From Lacipirellulaceae bacterium (GTDB taxonomy: Bacteria; Planctomycetota; Planctomycetia; Pirellulales; Lacipirellulaceae), in NCBI GenBank assembly GCA_040218535.1, contig JAVJRG010000012.1, positions 1,567,910-1,631,909 on the forward strand: a DNA stretch of 64,000 nucleotides, given 5' to 3'. Shown one piece after another: positions 42,240 to 51,265 of this stretch. The notes below the pieces were generated by a model. It had not been told where the DNA came from and made no database searches. It saw only the letters and a list, made by a program, of their open reading frames with translations. The position numbers and the translations under genes were made by a program. How positions within the stretch are numbered: position 1 is the first letter of the stretch; every line of letters begins with the position of its first letter.

Positions 42240-45212
42240 TTATGGATCACGTCGCGGTGCTAGTTGCTTGACGAGTCGTGGGATGTCCTTGGAGCCTGGA
42301 GTGGGGAGTTTCCAGATGCGATCAGTTTTCTCTGTGGTAGTTTTTAGAGTCTTTCCATCAGAGCTAAATGCTAGTTGGGTTATTTTTGCCTCGTGAAGCA
42401 TCTCTTCACCCACGGGGACGCCTGTCGAGGCATCCCAGACTCGTACGGCTTTCTCTGCGCCAATTGCTAGTTGAGTCGCGCTAGCGTTCAACGCGATGGC
42501 TGAGACATTGCCACGAAACCGGATCTCCGTTCCGACAGGCTGCCCGGAGTTGATGTCTCTGAAACGGATTACTTGTTTGTCATCAATGACTGCCTCGATA
42601 CATCCGCATTGACTAAATACCTTCTTCGATTTCTCTGGTCCGCTACGCGAGGCTTCTCCTGATCGGTTGTCGGTATCGAGATCTCGATCTCTTTGCTCGT
42701 CAAATGTCATGGAGGTCAAGTTCGCATCGTATTCCGTTGTCACCTTCTGGTGGGCATTGACTCCCATGTCGAGGAGTCGGGCCCTACTGGAGGCAGCGAT
42801 GAATTTCTTTCCGGTAGGACACAACGTGACGGACTCTGACAATTTATCGTAGCTTTGCGGTAAACGGATGAGCCGTTTGGCCTTGGCATTCCAATGATGG
42901 AAAACTCCACCAGAGGCCGTCACTACCACCTCTCCATCAGGGCAGAAAGTGAGCAGTTCGATCGGCTCAGGATGCCTCAGAGGATGGATGTGAACCTGTT
43001 CCCCCGTCTCGGTGCTCCACACTTTTGCTGTCTTCTCGGAAGCAGAAGTCAGTCGCGTACTATCGCGGTTAAAGGCGAGCCGGCTCACCTGCCCCTCATG
43101 TGGCAGCGGTCCGCCAATAGGATCGCCACTTTTCGTGTCCCACAACCAGACGGAATCGACGGGAGTGGCGGCAGCCAATTTCGAGCCATCGGGGCTAAAC
43201 AGCACGGGAAGCTCACCCGCTCTGAGATTGCTAAGGTCCGTCCCTCGGAGAGCGATCAAGTAAGAAACTGACTCAAGCTGCATCAGGCTGCCCAACGGCT
43301 TGCACGTTTTGGCGTCCCATAACCTGATTCCGTTGAATGATGCGGTAGCCACCTTGGTTGCAGATGCGTCAACTGCCAGTGAAGGGACTAGCAGATCAAC
43401 GTCGATGGCTTTTCCCTTATGTTTGATCAGCTGAGCTGACTGGAAGCCTGTGTCGGAGTTCCAGACGTAACTTAACTTGGCTGTGGTCGAGGCAGCAATG
43501 AGATTGCCGTCGCTACTGCTTGCAAACGACAAAACCCGTCTGGGGTGCATCATCGGTTTGCCGACTAGCTGGTGTGTTTCAGAATCCCAGAGGCGTATCG
43601 TATTATCCTCTGCGAGAGTCAGGATTCGAGAACCATCAGAAGTGAATCGAACGGTTTGGATTATGGAGTTACCATGTGGTAGTTCTCCCCGCCTCTGGCC
43701 AGTGTCGGATTGAAACAAGTGGACGGTATCGCCCGTTGCGATTGCCAGATGCTCTCCATTAGGGCTAAAGGCAACCGATGAGTCACCGTTCGTGTCGGTG
43801 AGAATCGCTATTAGCCGCCCGCCCCTGGTTAGCCTGTCAGCTAAAACGCGACCGTAAGCCGGTTTAAGTGGATCGTCTTCAGCGCGTAGATTCCATGCTC
43901 TCAAGAGCTGTTCCACTCCATTATGGAGTCGATGATTGGCGTATTCGCTAACGCCAAAGTTGAACAGGGCCTTCGACGCTTCTTTGACACGCTGCATTGC
44001 CAGAAATTCCTGCGCTTCCGCCCTAGAGATCTCGGCGTTGATTTGCTCGTTTGCTTTTCTCAGGAGGCCTGACCGATAAGTTGCCACAATAGCAACGGCA
44101 ATTGACCCCAGCACCAACGCGCTATAAAGAATCGCCACTTCGTGATTTCTTTTCGCCCATCGCCACGTCTTACCCGCGCGACTGATTGGTCGGGCCAGTA
44201 TTGGTTTCCCAGCGAGGAAGCGTTCGAGTTCGCATCCGACCGCTTCGGTTGAGGGGTACCTGCGGTCTGGTTCTTTCTCGAGGCACTTGAGGGCGATCGT
44301 TTCCAGGTCGCGGGGAATGGAGGAGTTGAACTGCCGCAGTCCGGGGGCGTCGTTGTTGATCACCTTGTGCAGTAGCATCCGCGTGGTGCCCCGGAAGGGC
44401 AGCTCGCCGGTGAGCATTTGGAACAGCAGCACGCCCAAGGAGTAAACATCCGTGGTGCGATCAACACGATGCGATTCGCCACGGGCTTGTTCCGGGGACA
44501 TGTACGCAGGTGTGCCAAGGACGGCCCCGTCGAGCGTCATCGTCACTTCGCCCGCATCGCGTTTGGCGAGGCCGAAGTCCATGAGATGGGGTTCGCCCGC
44601 GTCGTCGATCATCACGTTCTGGGGTTTGATGTCACGATGGATCACCCCTCGTTCGTGCGCATGGTGCAAGGCGTCAGCCAGCTTAACCCCCATCTCGACC
44701 ACTTCACGCTGCGTAAGTTGCCTGTCGACGATCAATTCCGCGAGCGACACACCACGGATGAAGTCGCTGACAATGTAAATCGTCTCCGCCTGACGACCGA
44801 CTTCGTAAACGGAGACGATGTGCGAGTGACTCAGTTGGGCTGCTGAGCGAGCTTCTCGAAAAAACTGCTCCTCCTGCGCGGGCTCGAGTTGGCCCCGCCG
44901 CGGGATCTTGACGGCGACGGTGCGATCGAGTTCCGTATCGTAGGCTTTCCAGACAGTCCCGAAGGCACCCGCTCCGAGACGCTCAACGAGTTTAAATTGG
45001 CCTAGTTCCTTGACACTCAGCGCGTCTCGCGTGGTATTGTCATCGTTGACGAGACTGAAATTACTGCCGCATGAGGGGCAGTCGATGCTGCTCAGTTCGG
45101 CATTGGGAAGCAACTCAATGGGCAGACGGCAGTTGGGGCAGCGGACGTTAAACGCCCGTGTTTCGAAGTCTTCCCCAGAGGCATCGGACAAGAGTTTGAT
45201 CCCGGAAGTCAA
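42240..45212 (-). CDS. Zinc-ribbon Ser/Thr protein kinase with WD40 propeller
   Basis: 990 residues with a TTG start at 45212 (no ATG nearby in frame; the start is uncertain). Zinc ribbon CPNC...CPSCGS at residues ~25-52, kinase domain ~70-340 with LGAGAFGTVWKA (P-loop), VAVKIPR (Lys), HRDIKPQNV (catalytic loop), DFGLAK and SPEQ, then one membrane helix (~355-380), a short coiled coil, and a WD40-type C-terminal half (~450-985) with repeated (S/V)AFSPDG..LA-type motifs. Typical planctomycete Hanks kinase. It is convergent with infC, with 8 bp between stops. Substrates unknown. Confidence 0.9.
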   Translation of the reverse strand: MTSGIKLLSDASGEDFETRAFNVRCPNCRLPIELLPNAELSSIDCPSCGSNFSLVNDDNTTRDALSVKELGQFKLVERLGAGAFGTVWKAYDTELDRTVAVKIPRRGQLEPAQEEQFFREARSAAQLSHSHIVSVYEVGRQAETIYIVSDFIRGVSLAELIVDRQLTQREVVEMGVKLADALHHAHERGVIHRDIKPQNVMIDDAGEPHLMDFGLAKRDAGEVTMTLDGAVLGTPAYMSPEQARGESHRVDRTTDVYSLGVLLFQMLTGELPFRGTTRMLLHKVINNDAPGLRQFNSSIPRDLETIALKCLEKEPDRRYPSTEAVGCELERFLAGKPILARPISRAGKTWRWAKRNHEVAILYSALVLGSIAVAIVATYRSGLLRKANEQINAEISRAEAQEFLAMQRVKEASKALFNFGVSEYANHRLHNGVEQLLRAWNLRAEDDPLKPAYGRVLADRLTRGGRLIAILTDTNGDSSVAFSPNGEHLAIATGDTVHLFQSDTGQRRGELPHGNSIIQTVRFTSDGSRILTLAEDNTIRLWDSETHQLVGKPMMHPRRVLSFASSSDGNLIAASTTAKLSYVWNSDTGFQSAQLIKHKGKAIDVDLLVPSLAVDASATKVATASFNGIRLWDAKTCKPLGSLMQLESVSYLIALRGTDLSNLRAGELPVLFSPDGSKLAAATPVDSVWLWDTKSGDPIGGPLPHEGQVSRLAFNRDSTRLTSASEKTAKVWSTETGEQVHIHPLRHPEPIELLTFCPDGEVVVTASGGVFHHWNAKAKRLIRLPQSYDKLSESVTLCPTGKKFIAASSRARLLDMGVNAHQKVTTEYDANLTSMTFDEQRDRDLDTDNRSGEASRSGPEKSKKVFSQCGCIEAVIDDKQVIRFRDINSGQPVGTEIRFRGNVSAIALNASATQLAIGAEKAVRVWDASTGVPVGEEMLHEAKITQLAFSSDGKTLKTTTEKTDRIWKLPTPGSKDIPRLVKQLAPRRDP

Positions 45213-45300
45213 GTCAGACGAGAAGCAAGAAGAGCAGCAAACTCAAGCTACAATATGGCTGCAATTGAGAGTTTTCGCAAATCCTGTTGTGATTTTCCCG

Positions 45301-45318
45301 GCGACCAAGTTTGGTCGC
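45301..45318. repeat. Dispersed palindrome GCGACCAAGTTTGGTCGC, copy 1
   Basis: 8-bp perfect arms around GT. An identical 18-mer is at 47119-47136, with extended similarity (cGGC before, GGC after). Here it lies between the BNR gene and the kinase gene. Confidence 0.75.
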
Positions 45319-45339
45319 GGCAGGCTCGTGATCACTTGT

Positions 45340-46461
45340 CTATTTTGCGAACCGCACGCAATAAACCTGCGGCAGGTGCGTGGTGACGCACTCCCATAAG
45401 TCGCCACCATTGTCGCTGGTCCACAGCCCGCCGGTAGAGGAGCCCATCGCGAGCCGATTTCCGGTAGCGTCAATGTCGAGCGCGTGGCGGAAGACGATGT
45501 CGTAGCAGTGTTCGCTCGGTAGGCCTTTGTCGAGAATTGCGAACGACTTGCCGCCGTCGCGGGTGCGGTTGACGACCAGCTTGCCGTCGACGGGAACGCG
45601 ACACTCGTCCTTCACGCCGGGGACGAACCAAGCACTCTGCGGGTCGGTTGGATCGACGGCCACAGCAAAGCCGAACGCGGAAGGCTCGGGCGTTAGTTCT
45701 TCCCACTGACGACCGCCGTTGGTTGTGTGGAAGATGCCGTTGTGATGTTGCACCCAGAGGGTTTCCGGGTCGGCTTGGCATTGCACAAGCAGGTGAGGAT
45801 CTTGCCCGTTGGGATTATCGGCCTGCTCGGGCGGCATATATTCGGCCCGCATTCCTTTCGTGCGGTGCTCCCAAGTTTCGCCCGCGTCTTCGGTGACCCA
45901 GACACCGCCGCAAGAGATTCCAACTGTAAGGTGATCGCTATTCTGTGGATGAACGGCTACCGAATGAATGCCCGGACTATCTTTGCCACCGCCAAACCAT
46001 TGCCAACGATCTTCGCGATCCCAGAGTGAGGTGACCAGTTCCCATGAATCGCCTCGGTCGTTCGACCTGAACAGGCCACCGGGAATCGTGCCCGCCCAGA
46101 GTGTTCCCAGCTGATCCACGCCGCCGGGCTTTAGTTCCCAAATTTCTTTGAGTGAGGAAAAGTCACGCCGCGGGTCGGTCTGCCCCGCTTCAGCTTGTTT
46201 GGCTTGGTCGGCATCGGTGAACTCGGGATAGACGGGGACGGCCACTTCTTGCCAGTTTCTGCCGGCATCGTCTGAGCGATGCAGCTTCACCCCGAAGTGG
46301 CCATGATCGAGCGCGCTGTAAAGCGTGCTGTCGCGCGGATCATGCAAGACCATCGTGGCGTTCTGCCCGAGGAAATCGACATGCGTGATGTTCCAGCCGC
46401 TGTTTGAGTTCTCGAGTGTGAAGAGGCCCTTGCGTGTGGCAACGTGGAGCAGGTCACTCAT
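45340..46461 (-). CDS. BNR/sialidase-like beta-propeller protein
   Basis: 373 residues. Several Asp-box (BNR) motifs of the S-x-D-x-G-x-x-W form are visible: RSDDAGRNWQ (near 63), RSNDRGDSWE (near 130), TEDAGETWE (near 188), and TRDGGKSF, SDNGGDLWE later. Starts MSDLLHVATRKGLFTL. No signal peptide, so probably cytoplasmic. I recall proteins with this VATRKGLFTL start being paired with a MoaD-like protein in other bacteria, as here (46696-46965). No sialidase catalytic residues can be claimed. Confidence 0.8.
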   Translation of the reverse strand: MSDLLHVATRKGLFTLENSNSGWNITHVDFLGQNATMVLHDPRDSTLYSALDHGHFGVKLHRSDDAGRNWQEVAVPVYPEFTDADQAKQAEAGQTDPRRDFSSLKEIWELKPGGVDQLGTLWAGTIPGGLFRSNDRGDSWELVTSLWDREDRWQWFGGGKDSPGIHSVAVHPQNSDHLTVGISCGGVWVTEDAGETWEHRTKGMRAEYMPPEQADNPNGQDPHLLVQCQADPETLWVQHHNGIFHTTNGGRQWEELTPEPSAFGFAVAVDPTDPQSAWFVPGVKDECRVPVDGKLVVNRTRDGGKSFAILDKGLPSEHCYDIVFRHALDIDATGNRLAMGSSTGGLWTSDNGGDLWECVTTHLPQVYCVRFAK

Positions 46462-46487
46462 GGCTTAACCTCACGGTTGACGTTAGT

Positions 46488-46675
46488 TTTCGGCCACGGA
46501 TGACACGGATTTCACGGATTTTTTGGAGAAGTGGTAGGCCAGAATCATAACCCGAAGCGTGAGCGAGGGGGTACGCCAACACGTGTTCTTCCTCGCTTAC
46601 GCTTCGGGTTACAATTTAAGAATGTCCATCCCCTCAAGATCCGTATCATCTGTGCAATCTGTGGCTAAAAATTCA
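46488..46675. repeat. Nested composite inverted repeat between MoaD-like and BNR genes
   Basis: Inner arms: 46548-46568 and 46591-46611 pair with one mismatch (words ACCCGAAGCG and CGCTTCGGGT). Outer arms: CCACGGATGACACGGAT-type (from 46491) and ATCCGTATCATCTGTG (from 46645) pair imperfectly. Same inner repeat as at 61871-61934. Confidence 0.75.
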
Positions 46676-46695
46676 GGGCCACCCTTCGAACACGG

Positions 46696-46965
46696 TCATC
46701 CGCCCGAGAGGGCTTGCATCACATAGATTTCACTCTTGTCGGTCACCGGGTCGCTGAGCCCCTCGCGATCCTTCACCGGGCTGCCATCAATAAATACGTT
46801 CATGTGCCTACGGAGGCGCGTCTGATCGTCGAGGACGTAGCCCTTGAGTTGCTGGTTCTCGGCGAAAACCGCATCAAGGGCCTCTCGAACGGTTTCGCCC
46901 TCGGCAGCGGTTTCCGGGCACTCGACGTGACGTTGGAGGTTCGAGGTGAAAACGACGCGGGCCAT
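46696..46965 (-). CDS. MoaD/ThiS-like ubiquitin-fold sulfur carrier-like protein
   Basis: 89 residues from the ATG at 46963-46965 (MARVVFTSNLQRHV); longer frames upstream have no family similarity. It has the beta-grasp pattern (VREALDAVFAEN, RLRRHMNVFIDG, SEIYVMQALSGG) and ends in Gly-Gly, as required for C-terminal thiocarboxylate or conjugate formation. No MoeB/ThiF-type activating enzyme or molybdopterin gene is adjacent. It probably forms a two-gene unit with the BNR protein 234 bp downstream, interrupted by a repeat element. Its partner and sulfur acceptor are unknown. Confidence 0.85.
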   Translation of the reverse strand: MARVVFTSNLQRHVECPETAAEGETVREALDAVFAENQQLKGYVLDDQTRLRRHMNVFIDGSPVKDREGLSDPVTDKSEIYVMQALSGG

Positions 46966-47118
46966 GGGCGTATCGTAGCGGATTCCCGCAGCGACTGCGA
47001 GCAAACTCCCCAGCAAGCCGCAGGCTAACAGCTTGCTGGGGAGTGGCCACTGAAGTTTGTTTAGCTCACTGGCAAAGCAGAAGAGTGCAGGTATTAACCC
47101 TCTCGAAGACACGCTCCG

Positions 47119-47136
47119 GCGACCAAGTTTGGTCGC
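47119..47136. repeat. Dispersed palindrome GCGACCAAGTTTGGTCGC, copy 2
   Basis: Identical to 45301-45318; located 105 bp upstream of rpmI. Confidence 0.75.
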
Positions 47137-47241
47137 GGCTGGCTGGTTTTGTGGCTCTTGGCACCCTCTGCGATTCTGTTACACTGTGGGGCTACCCAAA
47201 GATCAACCTCCCCAGCATGGGATTACAGCGGGAAAAGAGCT

Positions 47242-47445
47242 ATGCCAAAGCAAAAGACTCACAAAGGAACCAAGAAGCGGTTCCGCCTGTCCGCCAAGGG
47301 CAAGGCGAAGCACCGTCACTCGGGGACCAGCCACTTGGCGTCGCGCATGAGCCACAAGCGGAAGCGCAACCTCCGCGGCACGACCGTGACGACCGACACC
47401 AACTCGAAGATGATCGCCGAAGCATTGGCTGGCAACAGCTACTAG
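47242..47445 (+). CDS. rpmI: 50S ribosomal protein L35
   Basis: 67 residues, normal length, very basic (MPKQKTHKGTKKRF, then SHLASRMSHKRKRNLRG). Start ATG at 47242 is preceded by a GGGAAAAGAG ribosome-binding region. Followed 99 bp later by rplT. Together with infC it normally forms one operon; here 5 kb of oppositely oriented DNA separates them. Confidence 0.97.
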   Translation: MPKQKTHKGTKKRFRLSAKGKAKHRHSGTSHLASRMSHKRKRNLRGTTVTTDTNSKMIAEALAGNSY

Positions 47446-47544
47446 CGGTCGGCTGATCGATTTCAACTCCGCCGGGTATGAACGTCTGCAGAAGTACGCA
47501 GGGGCCTGGGCTGAGAAACGACAAGTAAGAAAAGGGTTCGCACC

Positions 47545-47901
47545 ATGCGTACCACCAAAGGTAGCGCCCGGAATCGGGCGAAGAATCGTCTCTTCAAAAA
47601 GACCAAGGGTTATCGCGGCGGTCGCGGCAAGTTGCTCCGCACAGCTAAGGAAACCCTCGTCAAAGCGGAAGCCTATGCGTTCCGTGACCGTCGCGTTAAG
47701 AAACGCGAGTTCCGCAAGCTCTGGATCATCCGCATCAACGCGGCTGCTCGCGAACGCGGCATGCGTTACGGCGAACTGATCCACGGCCTCAAGAAGGCCC
47801 AGGTCGAGCTCGACCGGAAGACTCTTTCGGAAATGGCGATCAACGACCCGGCAGCGTTTGACGCCGTCGTTGAGCAGGCCCGTACGGCACTGTCAGCTTA
47901 A
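47545..47901 (+). CDS. rplT: 50S ribosomal protein L20
   Basis: 118 residues, complete. Typical start [16 protein letters not shown], the [16 protein letters not shown] segment and the [20 protein letters not shown] block. Early 23S rRNA-binding assembly protein, and in many bacteria the repressor of its own operon. A 12-bp inverted repeat (47906-48036) separates it from pheS. Confidence 0.97.
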   Translation: MRTTKGSARNRAKNRLFKKTKGYRGGRGKLLRTAKETLVKAEAYAFRDRRVKKREFRKLWIIRINAAARERGMRYGELIHGLKKAQVELDRKTLSEMAINDPAAFDAVVEQARTALSA

Positions 47902-47905
47902 CCAA

Positions 47906-48036
47906 GTAGGGTCCGCTGTGCGGGCCTTCGAAATTGTTGGGCATTTCGTTCGCGCAGATTCCGGCCGCGGTAGCCTTGCAGGCTAGATGAAGCGGCTCCT
48001 CTGGGCTGAACAGTTGGTCCGCTTAGCGGACCCTAC
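47906..48036. repeat. Inverted repeat GTAGGGTCCGCT between rplT and pheS
   Basis: Perfect 12-bp arms at 47906-47917 and 48025-48036; the right arm overlaps a second palindrome GGTCCGCTTAGCGGACC (48016-48032). It ends 4 bp before the pheS start. May be a transcript processing or attenuation signal, or a dispersed repeat. Confidence 0.65.
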
Positions 48037-48040
48037 GGCT

Positions 48041-49099
48041 ATGGCACTTTCTGATTTCGTCGCTGAACTCGATGCACTGGTTGAAGGTGCGAAGGCCGCT
48101 TTTGCTTCGGCCACGGATGCCGATGCGCTTGAAGCAGCGCGAGTCGAGTTCGTTGGTGCCAAGGCCGGGAAGCTCAAAGCTGCTCAAAAGGGCATGGGCT
48201 CCGTCGACAAGGCGGACAAGCCCGCAGCCGGCAAGAAGTTCAACGAGGTGAAAGGGGCCGTCGAAGCAGCGTTTGCCGAAGCAAAGGATCGGCTAGCGGG
48301 GGCGGTTTCTCAAGGCGACCAGGAAGCTTTTGACCGTACTGTCCCCGGAGAGCCACTACGACTTGGACGGTTGCATCCGATTACTCAAACGATCGCCGAG
48401 ATGCGCGACATCATGGGGCGACTCGGTTTCACGGCCGTTGAAGGCCCTGAGATCGAAGACGACTGGCACAACTTCGTTGCGCTGAACATCCCCGAAACGC
48501 ACCCGGCCCGCGACCCGCTCGACAATTTTTATCTGGCGACTGGCAATGTCGCTGCAGGGGAGGGCGACAACGCGCTGCTCATGCGGAGCCAAACCTCCAC
48601 GGTGCAGATCCGGGTGATGGAGAAGACTCCTCCCCCGGTGCGAATCATTTCACTGGGACGTGTTTATCGCCCAGATACCGCAGACGCAACGCACTATCCG
48701 ATGTTCCACCAGATCGAAGGTCTGCTGGTGGACAAAGGCGTCACGATGGCGGACCTGAAGAGCGTGCTGCGGTTGTTCTGCCAGAGCTTTTATCAAACGG
48801 AATCGGGCTTCAACGAAGGCGAAGGAGGCGAAGACATTCACGTGCGTTTCCGTCCTTCCTTCTTCCCATTCACCGAGCCAAGCGTCGAAGTCGACATCAA
48901 CTGGCAAGGCGGCTGGATGGAAATCGGCGGTGCGGGGATGGTCGATCCCAACGTGCTGCGAGCCGTGGGGTACGACCCCGATGAGGTCACCGGCTTCGCC
49001 TTCGGCCTGGGCGTCGAACGCATCGCGATGCGACGCCACAACATCACGGACATTCGCGCGTTGTATGAAAATGACGTGCGTTTCTTGGAACAGTTCTGA
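48041..49099 (+). CDS. pheS: Phenylalanyl-tRNA synthetase alpha subunit
   Basis: 352 residues from ATG 48041 ([10 protein letters not shown]); an upstream start at 47987 would run through the repeat and is rejected. N-terminal coiled coil (~1-90) binds the tRNA; the class II core begins with [22 protein letters not shown] (near 107) and ends with motif 3 [15 protein letters not shown] near the C-terminus. [16 protein letters not shown] is the characteristic active-site segment. Forms the heterotetramer with PheT, encoded 47 bp downstream. Confidence 0.96.
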   Translation: MALSDFVAELDALVEGAKAAFASATDADALEAARVEFVGAKAGKLKAAQKGMGSVDKADKPAAGKKFNEVKGAVEAAFAEAKDRLAGAVSQGDQEAFDRTVPGEPLRLGRLHPITQTIAEMRDIMGRLGFTAVEGPEIEDDWHNFVALNIPETHPARDPLDNFYLATGNVAAGEGDNALLMRSQTSTVQIRVMEKTPPPVRIISLGRVYRPDTADATHYPMFHQIEGLLVDKGVTMADLKSVLRLFCQSFYQTESGFNEGEGGEDIHVRFRPSFFPFTEPSVEVDINWQGGWMEIGGAGMVDPNVLRAVGYDPDEVTGFAFGLGVERIAMRRHNITDIRALYENDVRFLEQF

Positions 49100-49108
49100 G
49101 TCTGTGTC

Positions 49109-49139
49109 ACTGAAAACTGAACACTGACAACTGAAAACT
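49109..49139 (+). repeat. 31-nt ACTGAAA-type leader repeat, copy 2
   Basis: Identical to the complement of 30661-30691; ends 7 nt before the pheT ATG. It fills the pheS-pheT gap and no Shine-Dalgarno is visible. Confidence 0.8.
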
Positions 49140-49146
49140 TGCCCCC

Positions 49147-51171
49147 ATGATTGTCTCACTCGATTGGCTGAAAGAATACGTTGAGCTTCCCGGCGATCTC
49201 GACGAACTGACTGAGCGACTGACGCTCACGGGTTTGAACCTTGAGGGCGTTGAGCAAGTTGGCGACGACACGGGCGTTGATTTGGAAGTCACCAGCAACC
49301 GTCCTGATTGCTTGGGGCACATTGGCGTCGCGCGTGAAGTCGCGGTGATTTGGGATCGCGAGCTAAAGGTTTCCGGGCCTGAGCCGAAAGCCAGTGGTGC
49401 GAAAGGACTCGGTTCTCTCGAAGTGCAAGCCCCTGAGCTTTGCCCTCGCTACACGGCTCGCTTGATCCGCGGCGTGAAAATCGGACCCAGTCCCGAATGG
49501 CTCGCCAATCGCTTGCGGACGCTGGGCATTGCCGTGATCAACAACGTGGTGGACATCACTAACTACGTGTTGTTCGAGTGCGGTCAGCCATTGCATGCCT
49601 TTGATTACGGAAAACTAACGGGCGACACGATTGTTGTTCGTGAAGCGAATAACGGCGAGAAGTTCACGGCGATTGATCACAAGGAGTACGAACTGGCTCC
49701 AGGAACTTGCGTGATTGCCGATGCGGAAAAGGCTGTGGCGCTGGCCGGTGTGATGGGCGGGGCGGATACGGAAGTCTCCGATGAAACGGTCGACGTGCTG
49801 ATTGAAGCGGCCGACTTCGCTCCGCTTTCGGTACGCAACACCGCTCGCCGACATCACTTGCATAGCCCTTCGTCGTACCGATTCGAGCGGGGCGTCGACC
49901 CGTTGGGGATCGACTGGGCGAGCCGTCGTGCTTGCGAGTTGATTTTGGAACTCGCGGGTGGCGAGCTGGCGGGAGAAGTTGCCGACAGCGGTGAAACCTA
50001 CACAAAGCCTGATCCGATTAAGCTACGTTTCGAGCAGATTGAGCGTGTTCTAGGCATCGGTGTGCCGCAGGAACAGGTGCAGAAGATTCTTACCGACCTC
50101 GGTTGCGAAGAGACGCACATCTGTGACCACTGCATCAAGGTGATCGCTCCCAGTTGGCGGGCCGACCTGACGCGGGAGATTGACCTGATCGAAGAGGTCG
50201 CTCGCATCTTTGGCTACGACAGAATTCCCGAAGATGCCGGCGTGCGGATGGTTGCTTCGCAACGCACGCAACAAGACCGTGTGCAGGATCGTGTTCGCTC
50301 GACGCTGGTTGCCGCCGGTTTTTACGAAGCGATGACCCTCAGTGCCGTCGACGAATCAACCGTCGATTGGATTCGGCCTTGGTCACAGGCAGAGCCGCTG
50401 CGAGTTAGCACGCCGGTCTTGCGACGGGCCGATTGTCTCCGGCAAACCTTGGTGCCAAGCCTGCTTGCCGCGCGGCTGCACAACGAAAAGGCTTCGAACC
50501 CGACGATCGAGCTGTTCGAAATCGCCAGCGTGTACTTGCCACAAGCTGAGGGTCTGCCTGAGCAGAAGCGAGTTCTCACGATCACCAGTGGCGGAAGCTA
50601 CCTAGAACTCAAGGGCGTTCTTGAGGCCGCCGTTTTTTCAGTAACGCGGGCTTCAGCAATACGTAACGCCGAGCTTGAAGTCTCCCCCGCCGAGTTCGAG
50701 TTGCTCGATCCCGGGCGGAGTGGGCTCCTAACCCTTAATGGCAAACCGCTGGGCTACCTCGGTGAGCTCAGCGAAGCCGGTTTGAAGAAGGCCGAACTGC
50801 GAAACGGTTGCTCGGTGGCAGAGATCGATCTCGATCTTTTGATCGAAACCGCGGAACTGGTTGTCACCGCCGTGCCGCTTTCCACCTATCCCGCGGTTTC
50901 CCGCGATTTGAACATTGTGGTGGACGAGTGCGTAACGTGGGCTGAAGTCGAGAGCATCACGGCATCCGCCGGGAGCGAGCTTCTCGAATCGATCAGCTAC
51001 CAAGAGACGTACCGCGATGCGAAGAAGCTTCCCGAAGGCAAGAAAAGCCTGCTCTACGGCGTTCAGCTTCGTTCCAGCGAAGGCACGCTCACCAGCGAGC
51101 GAGCCGACGGCGTGCGAGATGCCATCGTCGAGGCCCTTGGAAAACAAGTGGGTGGCGAACTACGGGCGTAG
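49147..51171 (+). CDS. pheT: Phenylalanyl-tRNA synthetase beta subunit
   Basis: 674 residues, the shorter form lacking the OB-fold EMAP insertion after the first ~40 residues (typical long forms are ~800). B1 (residues 1-35, ending LNLEGVEQVGDD), B3/B4 with NNVVDITNYVLFECGQPLHAFD (near 145) and RHHLHSPSSYRFERGVD (near 235), B5 (EQIERVLG), the catalytic-like module, and the C-terminal ferredoxin-like anticodon-binding domain (YPAVSRDLNIVVDE near 580). Editing of Tyr-tRNA is expected in B3/B4. Start ATG 49147 has no SD but a 31-nt repeated leader. Confidence 0.95.
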   Translation: MIVSLDWLKEYVELPGDLDELTERLTLTGLNLEGVEQVGDDTGVDLEVTSNRPDCLGHIGVAREVAVIWDRELKVSGPEPKASGAKGLGSLEVQAPELCPRYTARLIRGVKIGPSPEWLANRLRTLGIAVINNVVDITNYVLFECGQPLHAFDYGKLTGDTIVVREANNGEKFTAIDHKEYELAPGTCVIADAEKAVALAGVMGGADTEVSDETVDVLIEAADFAPLSVRNTARRHHLHSPSSYRFERGVDPLGIDWASRRACELILELAGGELAGEVADSGETYTKPDPIKLRFEQIERVLGIGVPQEQVQKILTDLGCEETHICDHCIKVIAPSWRADLTREIDLIEEVARIFGYDRIPEDAGVRMVASQRTQQDRVQDRVRSTLVAAGFYEAMTLSAVDESTVDWIRPWSQAEPLRVSTPVLRRADCLRQTLVPSLLAARLHNEKASNPTIELFEIASVYLPQAEGLPEQKRVLTITSGGSYLELKGVLEAAVFSVTRASAIRNAELEVSPAEFELLDPGRSGLLTLNGKPLGYLGELSEAGLKKAELRNGCSVAEIDLDLLIETAELVVTAVPLSTYPAVSRDLNIVVDECVTWAEVESITASAGSELLESISYQETYRDAKKLPEGKKSLLYGVQLRSSEGTLTSERADGVRDAIVEALGKQVGGELRA

Positions 51172-51265
51172 ACCGTGGCTGGGGCATCCCGCCCCAGTGG
51201 CTTGATCGGTTTTTTACTACGCTTTCTGAGGCTGGAAGCCTGTCAGTTACACACAAGTTCCCAAA

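Noticed and set aside
51172..51265. Small gene after pheT
   Set aside because: Only short frames without start signals; the stretch leads into the composite repeat.
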